Positions 5,375 to 6,108 of a stretch of 6,108 nt of DNA are shown here, piece after piece. The stretch comes from Alphaproteobacteria bacterium (GTDB lineage: Bacteria; Pseudomonadota; Alphaproteobacteria; Puniceispirillales; Puniceispirillaceae). The DNA lies in contig WTHY01000166.1 of assembly GCA_011522945.1 (NCBI GenBank), forward strand, positions 10,772 through 16,879, in the 5' to 3' direction. Position 1 is the first letter of the stretch, and every line of letters begins with the position of its first letter. The notes below the pieces were generated by a model that was given only the letters and a program-made list of their open reading frames with translations, did no database searches and was not told the origin of the DNA. The position numbers were made by a program, and so were the translations under genes.

Positions 5375-6108
5375 CTATCCTGCAAGGCTCATAGCCGGGT
5401 CCTTATCATAAACAAGCCGGAAGCCAGTATGTGACGTCGAACTATCCGGAGAATTCCCAGTTCTGGCAGCAATTCTATATCGATAACAATAGCTGATATG
5501 GCATAAGAATGATCCACCTTTTACGATCTTAAAACCTGTCTTGCCCTGATGCGCCATCTTGATGTCTTTTTTCAGCGACCGGATTTTAAATGGCTGTGCT
5601 GTCCATTCCCAGACATTGCCACACATATTATAAAGTCCAAATCCATTCGGCTCAAACGCATCAACAGGCGCCGTGCCCGCATAACCATCCAGAGCACTAT
5701 TATCCTTTGGGAATTGGCCTTGCCAGATATTGCAAGGGAAAAACGAAGTTTCGTCTGGCGCCTGATTACCCCATGGAAATATTACATTACCAAGCCCGCC
5801 ACGTGCCGCATGTTCCCATTCTGCTTCTGTTGGCAGGCGCCCCCCTGCCCATTTTGCAAAGGCTTCCGCATCATTCCAACTCACATGCACAACAGGATGA
5901 TCTGCCTCTGTCGCAGCGTCTATAGCTGCACCCAAAGGCTGACGCCAATTCGCCCCTGGCACCATACGCCACCACGGGGCAGCAACAACAGATTGGAATC
6001 CGCGCCCAGCGTCTGGCAAGAACCCTTGAAAGACAAAACTATCACCTAATCTTTCTGCCTCTGTTTCATATCCTGTTGCAGCTACAAATTCTGCAAAGCG
6101 TGCATTTG
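5375..6108 (-). CDS. Formylglycine-generating enzyme (sulfatase-modifying factor), 5' end beyond window
   Basis: Oxidises the active-site cysteine of type I sulfatases to formylglycine, switching them on. About 243 C-terminal residues are visible. The open frame runs through the right edge without a stop, so the gene starts outside the window. A TTG at 6017-6019 is not a plausible start, because the residues upstream (NARFAEFVAATGYETEAE, then FVFQGFLP) match the FGE domain. Other FGE segments are VVHVSWNDAEAFAKWAGGRL, PTEAEWEHAARGG, NGFGLYNMCGNVWEWT and the C-terminal TGFRLV. Both redox cysteines of true FGEs are present in GGSFLCHISYCYRYR (codons 5501-5503 and 5486-5488), five residues apart as in human SUMF1. 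This favours a genuine FGE over other proteins sharing the fold, such as EgtB. It lies nine bases upstream of uxuA in the same operon, linking desulfation to uronate use. Confidence 0.93.
   Translation of the reverse strand, partial: NARFAEFVAATGYETEAERLGDSFVFQGFLPDAGRGFQSVVAAPWWRMVPGANWRQPLGAAIDAATEADHPVVHVSWNDAEAFAKWAGGRLPTEAEWEHAARGGLGNVIFPWGNQAPDETSFFPCNIWQGQFPKDNSALDGYAGTAPVDAFEPNGFGLYNMCGNVWEWTAQPFKIRSLKKDIKMAHQGKTGFKIVKGGSFLCHISYCYRYRIAARTGNSPDSSTSHTGFRLVYDKDPAMSLAG

Noticed and set aside
5549..6049. Long plus-strand frames (up to 166 codons) opposite the FGE gene.
   Set aside because: They are antisense to a protein with clear FGE motifs. Their products are Cys/Pro/Ile-rich and domain-free, as expected of shadow frames.

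Overview
The window looks like a carbohydrate-catabolism island from a mid-GC alphaproteobacterium, plausibly a marine one. This rests on the gene repertoire, compact operons and moderate base composition. The taxon is inference and I cannot name it. No tRNA, rRNA, CRISPR array, insertion sequence or attachment site is visible.

Right part (3070-6108, minus strand, read from right to left): a compact operon enters from beyond the right edge. Its order is a formylglycine-generating enzyme (FGE, the sulfatase activator; 5' end outside the window), D-mannonate dehydratase (uxuA), a 65-residue two-helix membrane protein whose GTG start overlaps the uxuA stop, and 2-keto-3-deoxygluconate kinase (kdgK). 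UxuA and KdgK are consecutive steps of hexuronate breakdown: D-mannonate to KDG, then KDG to KDPG. An intact FGE in the same run suggests that the uronate comes from a sulfated, uronic-acid-containing glycan and that a sulfatase gene lies nearby. No sulfatase is inside the window.

Middle (1774-3069): a plus-strand gene for a PanB-like (ketopantoate hydroxymethyltransferase fold) protein has lost the residues that bind Mg2+ in true PanB. It ends tail-to-tail with kdgK, with an inverted repeat between them. Upstream of it is a divergent control region. This holds two near-mirror-image extended -10 promoters inside an interrupted inverted repeat, plus a possible 37-codon, GC-rich small ORF leading into the leftward operon.

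Left part (4-1773, minus strand): a 3-hydroxyisobutyrate-dehydrogenase-family oxidoreductase is followed 18 bases later by a TIM-barrel sugar (phosphate) isomerase/epimerase. With the divergent PanB-like gene they form a second, less characterised unit, probably acting on a sugar acid or its breakdown product. The links between the two units are inferred from proximity alone.
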